The notes beneath the pieces are model-generated. The model was not told where the DNA came from. It saw only the letters and a list, made by a program, of their open reading frames with translations, and searched no databases. Below are positions 1-10,279 of a stretch of 64,000 bases of DNA, in pieces (within the stretch, counting starts at the first letter, position 1; each line of letters begins with the position of its first letter). Location: contig NC_092409.1 of NCBI RefSeq assembly GCF_009017415.1, positions 3,534,001 through 3,598,000 on the forward strand, written 5' to 3'. This stretch comes from Aspergillus flavus (taxonomy: Eukaryota; Ascomycota; Eurotiomycetes; Eurotiales; Aspergillaceae). Both the position numbers and the translations under genes were made by a program.

Positions 1-683
1 TTGTTCCAAGTATAGGAGAGGGTTCTAGACCATTATCCAATAAGCCACTTAGAGACATTAGTGGTAGTGGCGATGCCTTCAAGCTTTCAGTAAAAAGCTT
101 CCAGTGCAGTAGGAAAGTTTATTCCGGGAGACTTTCTTTCGGTAATTGGTTCTATCAGGTTCATAGGCTCGAATATTGGGTGGTTTTGTACGCTTGTTTA
201 CTTCACAGCCAGTTGAAGGCAAGGTCCTGCCATAATGCGCTTAGTGGTCTTGCTTTCCCCTGGACATTTCAATGGTGACCTATAGCAGCTCGACTGCACT
301 ATCTCGGATCCATAGTCCTTGAGTCCGAAAATGACAGCTACAATAAGGCCCTAAAGAATATCTTTAAGACCATCAAAAAAGGGTTCTCTAAACTCCTGAT
401 TGAAGGATATCTCCTTCCGATTAGGGAAGCCAGACTATTCAAGCTGTATGGTTGGTATGAACTTGATAGTCTTCGACAAATGATCCTTACTCGATTATCG
501 TCAGCAGTCTGGGACTTATACGGTTGAAGTAAACTTTCTGTATGCGCCACAGATGTATATAAGCTTAGGTTCCCGGTGTCATGGTAAGAATGTCCTGATT
601 GTCTTGTAATATCGGGGATACTGACGCACTACTTGTCAAGACCATCTTTAGCCTGTCTATTGCGTGATATTGCAGCAACAGAT
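1..683. other. Left-edge intergenic stretch, no supported gene
   Basis: No open frame here has recognisable protein character. The short frame on the minus strand at 338-550 is featureless. The stretch probably contains the promoter of the O-methyltransferase gene that starts at 684, but I see no clear TATA box. Confidence 0.5.
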
Positions 684-2168
684 ATGGCGGTCACTTATGA
701 AGCGGTAGTGGCTGCACCGAGCGCACCGAGCGAGTTTCCGCGCCTGTTAAAGGAGATCAACTCTCAAAGTGAAGCGTTCATCAATGGCCAGAGAGATGCA
801 AGAATGAAGTTGGTCAATGCAGCAGAGTCCTTAGTGCACGCTTTGGAAACACCTAGTGAGACTGTGATGCGGTGCTGTATGGCTCAGGTGCGACCTCTTG
901 CAATCAACTCCTATTCTGTTTTCTTCCATGGAAAAGCGATACCAATATGCTTATTCGCTCTCCAGTGCACCGCGTTTGCATCGATTGAGGCCTGTGTCCA
1001 TTTAAGGATATTCTCACTAATCGCATCTAGCGATGACCCAAAGGCTGTCAGGGACCTCGCAAATGCTACTGGAGCAGATGAACATTTGTTAGGTTAGATT
1101 CTTTGGGTAATATATGGCCATTGCATGGGTAATCAGCGAACTGCAGGGCGCCTGCTGAAGCATTTAGCCGCAATGGGTGTGGTCACGGAGACTGGCCCGG
1201 ATGAGTACTGTCGCAACGGACTCTCAACAGCGCTGGGCATGGCGCGATATAACGATGCATGGCAGTCCACGTACGCTCTTAATGACTCTGATTCACGCCC
1301 GTATCCTAACTTAGTGTAAACAATAGGCCAGTGTCACTTCATTCGGCAATCCATGCGCTTCCGGCATGGCTAGAGAAGAACGACTATCGCAATCCCACTG
1401 ATGCACGGAACATCGCGTTCACAATGCAATTCAACACCAACCTCCCCTTTTTTGAGTGGCTGCATTCCGATCCAGAACATTTTCCTCTTGCCAGTCAGTT
1501 CAACAGCATCATGTCCACTTACCACCAAGGCCGACCTAGCTGGATAGAAGAGGGATTCTACCCAGTGCATGATAATTTGATACAAGGGGCACGAGACGAT
1601 GAGGATAATGTCTTCCTTGTTGATGTTGGTGGAGGCAGCGGACATGATCTTGTCGAGTTTCTATCCAGATGGCCTGGTGCCCCGGGCCGACTGGTCTTGC
1701 AGGATTTGCCAGCGGTCCTAGATGATATTGTAGCACTGGACCCATCAATTGAGCGGATGGCGCATGATTTCTTCACGGAACAGCCGGTCAAAGGTTAGTA
1801 TCAACCATATAATCTGCTTTCGCTCCTACATCAACTTGCGTTGATCATTGCCAGGTGCGCGAGTCTATTCTTTTCACACTGTTCTACACGACTGGAATGA
1901 TAAAGACTGCCAGGCTATCTTCTCGAGGCTTGCCGCCTCTATGGAGCGTGGATACAGCAAGCTCCTTATCAACGACGTTGTTATTCCTACGACTGGGGCA
2001 CATTGGGAGGCCACCGCTCTGGACATCTTGATGGCAGCATGTTTTGCCTCATGGGAACGGACCGAACAGCAGTGGCACCAGCTTACCGAGTCAGTGGGAC
2101 TCAAAGTTGTCAAGGTTTGGCATGGGACGGGCAGCGTAGCGAGCGTTATTGAGTGCGAGTTGGCGTAA
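684..2168 (+). CDS. SAM-dependent O-methyltransferase, secondary-metabolism type
   Basis: Four exons (684-1092, 1147-1270, 1327-1793, 1855-2168) give 437 residues; introns are 54, 56 and 61 nt. The first is GTTAGA to CAG, the second GTACGC with a CCTAAC branch site to TAG, the third GTTAGT to CAG. The N-terminal half is the helical dimerisation/winged-helix region (LLGRLLKHLAAMGVV around the first splice). The Rossmann part has the SAM loop VDVGGGSGHD near residue 276, DLPAVLDD, and LHDWND near residue 346, whose His is the expected catalytic base. Family: plant/fungal COMT-like methyltransferases that methylate phenolic or polyketide hydroxyls in the cytosol. The open frame extends upstream without an ATG, so 684 is the first usable start. 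The next gene on the same strand is an exporter, a common pairing in metabolite clusters, but no backbone synthase is in view. The substrate cannot be told. Confidence 0.88.
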
Positions 2169-3191
2169 CGAGCCACTCTTTTCTCTTTTCCTTCTCTCTT
2201 CCGGTTTTCTTCCCCTTGTTTGTATCTGCTCTTTCAGTCTTTTTGTTTCTGTCTTATGCGCGGACCCTCCTTAACTCTCTGCCGGAGCTTCAATATTGTG
2301 AGGAGGCTGGGAACTTCTGTCGAGCATGAGTCCGTGCGAATTGCATGTGGATATGACTACAGCCAAGCGATCTTGGGACGACGAGTCCTGTTTCTTCCGG
2401 AAATGACTCCCTCAAGTAAAGAATCATGTGATTCAGCAGAGGCTATCTGAGCTCGTATTGGATGATGGGGAACGCATAGGAATTCCAGCATCCGATGATC
2501 CACGTCAGTCGCCTACCCCTTTCTTCTCGTGTATGAAGGGATGGCAGAGCTGCCGGCGAAATGAGGTCACCTTAGCCGGCTATAACCTCCCGACGTGTTA
2601 AATGTGCAGTTGCAGAGGGACTCTTACTGTATTAAGAATTTCAAGTAGCAAATCATTGGGATGCTCTGCCAGGGTATGTGGTACAGGGAGTAACATATCT
2701 GAGAGGCTTGCAAGAAAGATCCGATCCAAGTAATGGGCCGAAGAGAAGGCATAATTCAAAGAATCAGCCGAGGTAGATCTGAATATTATGTGTCATTGGA
2801 TTATAAACTGACGCAGCATGGTACGTAAAGCGGCTCCGCTACCATGGCCTTGTGTATGCTCAAAGGTGTCAAGATGCATCTGTACTCTCAGGAGAAACAG
2901 GCTAAGCTTAACAGAAGATCAATATGACAGTTAACGCGACGTAATGATCAGCAAATGGCGATCAAGAATCACCGAGTTGGTATGAAACTGACATGCATGA
3001 CCTGGTCATATAGCGCTAGGACATATTGAAACTTTCTATTCGGTTAGTCATGGTGGATCATGATGACTTGCAGACAGCACAGTCATCAATTATACGGAGA
3101 GGAAGACGAAGGGGATCAGTTCTGGGATGCTAGAATTCTCTCATTGTACTCTGGTTAATAATACAGATAAAGAAGTTCTTTTTCAAGAAAA
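2169..3191. other. Intergenic stretch before tRNA-Gly
   Basis: About 1 kb with many stops in all frames. I see no coding signature, repeat array or mobile element. It holds the 3' flank of the methyltransferase gene and the 5' flank of the tRNA. Confidence 0.5.
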
Positions 3192-3262
3192 GCATCATTG
3201 GTCTAGTGGTAGAATTCATCGTTGCCATCGATGAGGCCCGTGTTCGATTCACGGATGATGCA
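3192..3262 (+). tRNA. tRNA-Gly (anticodon GCC)
   Basis: A 71 nt cloverleaf. The acceptor GCATCAT (3192-3198) pairs perfectly with ATGATGC (3255-3261), followed by discriminator A at 3262. The D arm carries the A box TGGTCTAGTGG. The anticodon stem CATCG/CGATG closes the loop TTGCCAT, giving anticodon GCC. The T arm CCGTG/CACGG with loop TTCGATT contains the B box. No intron. It is isolated in an otherwise gene-free interval between the methyltransferase and the exporter. Confidence 0.97.
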
Positions 3263-3848
3263 CATTCTTTTTGTCTTTTTATACAGACAATAGAATATAT
3301 CTCCAATTCTCTAATCAATTTCCTTCTTTGTTTTTGACAAATTGATCTCATCCTTTGCTCTACAGTATATCAACCCCTATACCTATGTGGAGTTCTGATC
3401 TGGGTCTATTGAAGCGACATGTACTAGTTTGTACTAAAGGGACTATTTTCAGAAAACCGGGTCCAAATAATTTCCCAGACTGTTCGATGCCTAGCGGTAC
3501 GGCGATCACTGGATCGATCACCTTTCTCGGCGATTTTATCGCCAGCAGCGCATGACGGGAGTAGTCGTAAGCTGTTGAGGAACCCATGATACCTTACTCA
3601 TTCTCAAGCAAGGTCCAGGCAAAGATCAGCTTGTACTCCACGGGGCTGAGACCCTTACATTATAAGGAATGCTTCCACTATGATCAACTTACCAATCCAT
3701 CGACAAGAAGAGGGTGCCTCCACTCTCTATGTCCCTCGCTCATGGCTTCCAACGATGTTAAAAGGGTCTGGAATCAGGGCTAGACCCGAAATTCTAGCTT
3801 CATCACTCACTGTCAAGCGTTTAGCTCGCCTTGATGAGCTGAGACACA
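3263..3848. other. Intergenic stretch between tRNA-Gly and MFS exporter
   Basis: Apart from the Pol III terminator I see nothing definite. The right part must contain the promoter and leader of the exporter gene starting at 3849. Confidence 0.5.
3268..3272 (+). terminator. RNA polymerase III T-run terminator of tRNA-Gly
   Basis: Five T residues begin six bases after the discriminator base. A second T5 run follows at 3276-3280 as a possible backup. This is the normal Pol III termination arrangement. Confidence 0.8.
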
Positions 3849-5568
3849 ATGTCATCACAATCCTCTGAGACTCTGGAGCTCAAAGAAGCCAATGCCAGTG
3901 TGTCGCATATACCCGCGGAGGTTTCAGATAGCAATGTGGGCTGGGATAGCGATGATGACCCTCAAAACCCAATGAACTGGTCGAACGCCTGGAAAAGGAC
4001 GATCATCATATTGGTTGCCTTTGCCACGTTCAACGAGTAAGTATAGCCATAGCACCAAAATCTACCCTGACATGCGATGTATGTATGTACATGCCCTATG
4101 GCTAACATCGGGACACCACCCCTATCAGCGCCGCAGCATCGAGCATTTTCACCCCAGGGGTACCGCTCGTTCTCGAAGAATTCCACGAGACAAACCCCAC
4201 CATTTCGCCGTTTCTCATATCGGTCCATATCATTGGCTTCGCAACGGGGCCGCTACTTTTCTCCCCGCTCAGTGAGATCTACGGAAGATATCTTATCATG
4301 CAGATTTCAAATATCGCTTTCTTTTTTTCTTGCATTCTCTGCGCCGTCAGTGTCGATGTACCTATGCTAGCTATCGCTCGCATACTTCTGGGTGTGGCTG
4401 GCTCTGTACCCAATGCTTTGGCAGGAGGGTTTGTAGCGGACCTGATACCCCTGGAAAAACGGGCCAGCTCGCTCGCCTTATTGGCCGCGGGGGTTCTATC
4501 AGTACGTAGCCTCTCTCAAGCAGTCAGTATCTTTGCTAATCTATATTCGGCTACAGGGCACAGTGGTCGGTATGTTCACATCTATGCACTCCTGCACAAT
4601 CGCCCATGATCACAGAGTGAACTCACATTCAGTTTAGGCCCGATTGTAGGCGGTTACATGGCACTAAAGGTGGGCTGGAGATGGACATTCTGGCTCGAAG
4701 GCATCGTGGTACATATCCCAGCGACCCCATGTATGAGCAGAGCATCTTAACACTAACACACGCACAGGTTGGCTGCAGCACCATACTATCATTCTTCTTC
4801 CTACGAGAGACCTACGCGCCAACCCTCCTTAAAAGAAAAGCCGCGAGACTAGGGCTCCAAAAACCCCTCAAAGAGAGCGAAAGCACCTGGCAAGTTATCC
4901 GAAGAGGCATTTCTCGACCAATGAAACTCTGTTGCTTCTCCCCAATCATGATGATCATCTCACTCTACAACTCCATCTGTTACACATACTTATACTACAT
5001 GATCACAACATTCCCCACGCTCTTCGGCGAACACTACGGCTTCAACGCAGGGGAAGTCGGCCTCACTTACATCGCCCAAGGAGTCGGCTGCCTAATCGGC
5101 CAGGTCGCAGTCGGCCGCTTCGCAGACTGGTACATCAAACGCCAACAAGCCCGGAACGGCACCACGACGCCCGAAGATCGACTGCCCCCCGCCATTGTCG
5201 GATATGTCGTTCTCGCCATCGGCATGCTGTGGTTCGGGTGGTCGGCGCAGGTGCACGCCCACTTCATGGTCCCGATTGTCGGGTCCGGTGTTGTAGGTTT
5301 GGGTCTTGTGGGCGGGTTCCTGGTTGTGCAGGTGTATATTGTGGATACTTTTACTATCTATGCGGCTAGTGCGTTGGCCGCGAATAACCTTATTCGGTCT
5401 ATTGTTGCGGCTGTCTTGCCTCTGTCTGGTCCGGCGATGTATGAGCGTCTTGGGTATGGTTGGGGGGATACTATTCTGGGTTTCACGGCGTTGGCTCTGG
5501 CTCCGACTCCGTTGTTGTTGATGAAGTATGGGGAGAGAATTCGGACGCGGTGGCCTGTAGAATTATAA
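3849..5568 (+). CDS. MFS transporter, DHA1 drug:H+ antiporter type
   Basis: Five exons (3849-4036, 4129-4501, 4557-4569, 4638-4708, 4768-5568) encode 481 residues. Introns are 92, 55, 68 and 59 nt with canonical borders; the third exon is only 13 nt. The soluble N-terminus ends in WDSDDDPQNPMNWSNAWK, the usual entry to helix 1 in fungal DHA1 exporters. SPLSEIYGR is the loop 2-3 signature; GVLSGTVVGPIVGGYM rebuilds motif C of helix 5 across the two introns flanking the microexon, followed by GWRWTFWL. The length fits a 12-helix member. Role: proton-driven efflux of small molecules at the plasma membrane. Its position beside an O-methyltransferase suggests export of a methylated metabolite, but this class also gives general drug resistance. 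Confidence 0.9.
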
Positions 5569-5912
5569 AGTAGTTTTACTAATGTTATATTTATGTTTAT
5601 GTTACGCCTCGTTCTCTTTCACTTGAATCATGGTCGACGTTTTAAGGGATGGTTAAGAAATACTGATGTACAGCTGTCTTTAAAGAAAAGTCCGTAATTT
5701 GCATTGCCTCGGACTATAGTCCTCCCTTCCCTCTTCGAGTAGTGCTTTCTCTGTTTTATTCTCCAGAACGCTATTCGGTAGAATGGAGTTCAATCATTAC
5801 ACCCGCTTTTGCCCTCTGAGTCTGCTGTGGTATAACGATCAACGAGGCTAAACAAACCACCATTCAATATATCACAACCCCAGTATTGACAAATAAGCCA
5901 GGTGATATCCTC
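5569..5912. other. Convergent intergenic stretch
   Basis: 344 nt between the ends of two convergent genes. It should hold both 3' untranslated regions; I see nothing else in it. Confidence 0.5.
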
Positions 5913-7747
5913 TTAGAAGCTCCCCCAATAATGCAAATCATAGTCCACCCCGCCAGGCCTCCACAAAGGCGAAGGCGTATAAACCGGAATCGGCGAAGCC
6001 GCTATCCACAATTAGTCTCAACACATCCACAGCAAGCCAAACCCCAACAACAAAAACCAAGGGAGTTGGAAAGAAACGAGAAGAAAAGAAGAAAAGAAAA
6101 CTCACTCCCAAACCCCGTACTCGGCGCCGCCCAAGCCGGCAACCCAGGCTCAACCCACCCCGTCGGAGTCTCCGTCACGGTAACAGTCCTCGTATAAGCA
6201 GTAGGCACCTCACCGACCCCCAACTCTTCAATCCCATCATTAACCCCATAAGTCCCATCCCCGATCCCAAAAACATTACTGATCTTATTAACAACACTAT
6301 CCCCCGTCTCAGTCCACACGGAGACATCCTCCACCGTCACATTCGTCGCAAAGGTCAGATCATTCGCAATCAGGTACAGCGGGGGCCGCTTCGCGCCGTC
6401 GGCGACAGAGCCCGTCACGTTCCGGAAGACGATGTTGCTGAGTGCCACAGAGCCGGTGTCCGGGGTGAAGGTGTTCTGCCAGTATTGGTTGATGTTTAGG
6501 CCGTAGAGACTGGCTTTTGAGCGGAAGTTTTCGAATGTGATGTTGCTCACGTAGCCGGAGCCGCCGGGGTAGGTTTTTATGAAGGCTATGTTGTTGCCTT
6601 GCAGGATGCTTATGTTTCTGGCGACCTTGGTTCTTGGTTAGTTTTCTTTCTTTGGGAGGAAGTGGGCTGCAAAAGGGAGGAGGAAAGAAAGAGTGTGTAC
6701 TATGTTGGAGATCTCGGCGGAGACGTTGAGACTGCCGATTGAGAGGCCGGAGCCTGCTTGGTTGCAGACTAGATTTTCGACTAGGGCGTGATGGGAGGGA
6801 CTCTTTATGGAGACGCATTCGTCGCGGTTTGTTACCTTTCGTATTGTGTTAGTGAGTGGTTTTTTTTTGGTTGGGGGTGGGGTGGTGTGTTATACTTCGT
6901 TGTCGTGGATGTAGTAGTTCGTCCCGATAGCGTCGATACCATCGTAGCTACCCAGATTGGCGCCTCGGATCGTAAGATGGTACGCTTCGACATTCACGGC
7001 GAAGTCCAGAATAATATGGAACTTGGGACTATCGACCAGGATCAGGTCATGGACGGAGGCGTTTGTGGGAGAGATCAAGCGGACGAGACGGGGTCGATCC
7101 GTGCTATAGTCACGTTAGATCAATGCATCTATGACCACTGAGCATCTTCAAGAGATTGGATCCTCATACTTATTCAAATTCCGATATAAATACCCCTGCC
7201 CCTGAAACGCGCCCAATCCATTGGAAGAATAAAACTCGAAATCAACGGCTACAGCCAAATCAGCCTCCAACCACACATTTATACATCCCACAAGATAAGA
7301 AGAAAAAAACTCACCATTAACAATCACCAAAACATCTAACAGAAACTTATGGTCACCCTCTCCATTAATAGTCTCATTAAGCAAGTCAACACCCGCAAAG
7401 CCCTGGAGGATTAACGAACGCTCAATTTCCCAGTTTCCGCCGTATGCGGCTGTGACCAGTCCGTCTAGCTGGAAGGCCCAGTTTGTGGCATTGCTGAGCA
7501 CCACGCCCCGGTTGAGCAGGTACTGGCCTTCGGGGACGACGAGTCGACTTCCTGGGTTGGGGCGGACGCAGTCGTTGAAGGTTGTTTCTAGGGCGCTGGA
7601 GATGTCAGTGCTGTTGTCGGCGACGGCGCCGTAGGAGAGGATGTTGCATTCGGTGGTTTTTTCGGAGAGGGGGGTTGTTGGGCCTACGGGGCCGATGAGC
7701 TGGCCCAAGGCGAGGGTGGAATACAGGAGTAGGAGGAGTGGGTGCAT
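5913..7747 (-). CDS. Secreted GH28 rhamnogalacturonase-type pectinase
   Basis: Six exons (7315-7747, 7170-7248, 6896-7103, 6701-6835, 6106-6625, 5913-6001; introns 66, 66, 60, 75 and 104 nt) encode 487 residues. A signal peptide is visible (MHPLLLLLYSTLALGQ). The mature start, with GPVGPTTPLSEKTTECNILSYGAVADNSTD split over the first 60 residues, is typical of fungal rhamnogalacturonases rather than polygalacturonases. The beta-helix carries the GH28 active-site strip: YDGIDAIG, then DECVSIKS (DE where polygalacturonases have DD), then SGLSIGSL, then AFIKTYPGG. Expected role: outside the cell, hydrolysis of GalA-Rha linkages in the rhamnogalacturonan I backbone of pectin; endo versus exo cannot be read here. 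Several N-glycosylation sequons are present. The terminal exon gives PIPVYTPSPLWRP and a stop at 5913. A TATA box lies about 65 nt upstream of the ATG. Confidence 0.9.
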
Positions 7748-8586
7748 TATTGGTGAATCTTGGTGCTGGGCTTGGTGGAATGGGAGGTTGTTGTCGGTTC
7801 TGGGATTGAGTTTTATAGTTATGGGAGTATCTTATTTGATTATCTGGGATTAGTACACTATATCTCAAAATACTATACATGAATTGCGACATGGGACTGT
7901 GGTATAGAGTATTCGGAGCATACTCTGCACTCCGTGTTAGGGCTACATTGCTAGTTTGATACGAATCTATATAGCAGATTCACTCAAGGAGTTAGTATCA
8001 ACCGAGCATCCAGAGAAAATAACCGATATCGTACCCAAGATCCTTCCAAATATGACATGACAATATTATCAACCTATTCAGGGCATCAAGGCAGGGTGTC
8101 GTGATTTTAGAGTCGATCAAGTCATCACTTTAATATAAATTTCATGCAGGAAGATAAGAGCACGTGGATTGCGACATGACAGGCGATATGGTGAAACTAA
8201 GCTATAGCTTGGTTGATTAATTCACAGATGTAGAAGCTTGTCCAATTTAGCCGTTATCCTGTCGGTTGGAACCGCTATTTGTTGCTTATGCTAAACCATG
8301 TTGCGTGAGCTCATACGCGAGGAAATGATATCATCTTTGGCATAAACTGTGGATACAGTCTGGATTTTATGAGATTTAAAGCAATTTAACTAACTTGATG
8401 AGAAATGAGACAATATTGTTAACTTGCGGTGATTGATTATATATTCGTTCTCATTAGAGCCCTAATCTAATACTTTGGGTCCAGACTGATCCATAAAAAA
8501 TATGACTTGTCTGAGTATTTAGAAGATTCTTTACCGGTGAGAAACTGTAATACCTAGATTAGAATAGCTTCTCTGATTATACTACT
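7748..8586. other. Promoter region of GH28 gene and 3' flank of dioxygenase gene
   Basis: AT-rich, about 840 nt, no coding signature on either strand. The left part should be the GH28 promoter; the TATA box is listed separately. Confidence 0.5.
7811..7817 (-). promoter_or_regulatory. Probable TATA box of the GH28 gene
   Basis: On the minus strand the sequence reads ACTATAAAAC, 64-70 nt upstream of the ATG at 7747. Spacing and sequence fit a TATA element of a strongly regulated secreted-enzyme gene. Not experimentally supported. Confidence 0.5.
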
Positions 8587-9917
8587 TTAGTTATTCTTTC
8601 CTGTCTCCTCCTGCTGCAACGCTTCCTTCCGGGTCTTAGACTCAGGGTCAAGATAGGGCTTCTCAGCTTGCGGAGCAACCCGTAAACCGTGTCTTAGATG
8701 AGGAACTACACACCAAATTAGCCACCTCTTACCACGAGGGAAATGGGCAAAAGACCGGTCTCCAACACTTACAGTAGTCAAAGATACCCGTATGGAACGT
8801 AGCCCGGTTATCCCAAATAGCAACAGCGTTCTTAGTCCACTTCCATCGGACCTGGAACTCGTAGCCCTCAGCGACAGTTCGGTAGAGAGCGTCAAGGATA
8901 CCATCCCCCACTCTCTTCTCGAGACCAATGATCTCCTTGGTGAAATTCTCGTTGACGTACAGCGTCTTCCACTTTGTAACGGGGTGTGTACGAACGACGG
9001 GGTGCTGGTGGCGTGAGCTTAATGCCAGGTTATTCAATATGATGGACAAACTTACAATTGTCTCAATAGGATCCCTTCTCAAGCAACCGTTCGTCCGGAG
9101 TGCCTTTTCCGCTTGCTCGAGACCACTATGCTTAGCCTCCAAGGTCTCAAGAAAAGACCTCAACTTAGGCGATAGAGCTACCGACAAACCCATTAGCCCT
9201 AAACCACACACTCCCTTCTCCACAAACTAAGAGAATAGAAATAGAGAGAGAAAAAAAAAAAAAGAACTCACATTCATACAAAGCATACCCACTCGCCCAA
9301 ATAGTATCCCCGCCAGCCAACCCCCCATCCGGCCCCGCATTAGGCAGAGTATCCATCTTCAAAAGCGTCAACCCCGGCGGCTGAATCTCATAACTCACAT
9401 CCGAATGCCAAATCTGATGCGACCTGCCATTCACCGCCGTCTCATCCTTATAGATCGGATGCACCCACGGCAAATCCGGGATAATACCGGCCATCTGATG
9501 AATATGCAGATCGCCAAAGTAGGCCCCGAAGGCGATCTGCTCGTGCACGTCCAGGTCCTGGTCGCGGAAGAACACGACGCCTCGTTCGGCGACTAGCCGC
9601 GCCAGATCATCTTTCTGCTGGTCTGTGAGGTCCTTCAGCTGGAGGCCGGAGAGCTCGGTGCCAATTTCGGGGGTCAGATGTGTGATGGCGGTGGCTGCTT
9701 TTAGGAGGCGGGATTTGGTGGGGTCTGCGGATAGGCCGCGGTCTGTGAAGGGTTTTTCGGTGAGGTTGGGGAGCTTGAAGGGGGTGTAGTTTGGGTATTG
9801 CAGGCCGGCGGCGCGGACGGATTGGAGGGGGGACACGCCCCGGGGAGTTTCATACTCGGGGTGTGGGAGGTTTGGGGGACGTTCAGGGAGGGTCAGTTGG
9901 GGTTCGGGGGCTGGCAT
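8587..9917 (-). CDS. TauD/TfdA-family Fe(II)/2-oxoglutarate dioxygenase
   Basis: Four exons (9272-9917, 9056-9177, 8773-9004, 8587-8705; introns 94, 51 and 67 nt) encode 372 residues. Splices restore ALYESLSPKLRSFLETLE, then ETIHPVVRTHPVTKW, then IFDYFPHLRHGLR. The double-stranded beta-helix motif HSD (His171, Asp173) supplies two iron ligands; the distal His is expected in FPHLRHGLR (about His339) with the nearby Arg binding 2-oxoglutarate. VVFFRDQDL and WDNRATFHTG are family hallmarks. Fungal members oxidise taurine and other alkyl sulfonates, sulfate esters or aryloxy acids; the substrate cannot be decided here. No signal peptide, so cytosolic. It lies 362 nt downstream of the ACS permease on the same strand, which suggests joint use in uptake and oxidation of a small anion. 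Confidence 0.88.
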
Positions 9918-10279
9918 TCTGAGAAGATTGGTTGGGATGAGTTTAGGGATAGGAAAAGAGGACTCTGATTATGGGCTTGGGGTTATTCTAGATTAGTTAA
10001 ATATTTCTTTTCTGTTTGTGTCTCATGAGTGTGGCATTTTCGGATTTTTAATATATCATAGTGTTGAACGAGGTATTGCCATTATTGGTGGGCTTATAGA
10101 CTCGCGTCATTATAGCTGCACTGATGCTATACCATTAGACAGGCAATCACGGGAATATTGGTCTAGAGCTGATAAGAAGGCTTAGTCTAACACATCTGAC
10201 TCATTTGGCTTGCTTTCTAGTGAGAATATCATCTATGCTATAGTTCATCCAAGGCTTTGCTATTCCCTACAGTCCCCAT
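9918..10279. other. Intergenic stretch between permease and dioxygenase
   Basis: 362 nt, AT-rich. It must hold the dioxygenase promoter and the permease 3' end. No gene seen. Confidence 0.5.

Noticed and set aside
338..550. 70-codon frame on the minus strand at the left edge
   Set aside because: Short, no recognisable motif or splice partners.
1125..1331. Apparent stop and frame break within the methyltransferase gene
   Set aside because: Fully explained by two introns (1093-1146 and 1271-1326) with good borders; not a pseudogene.
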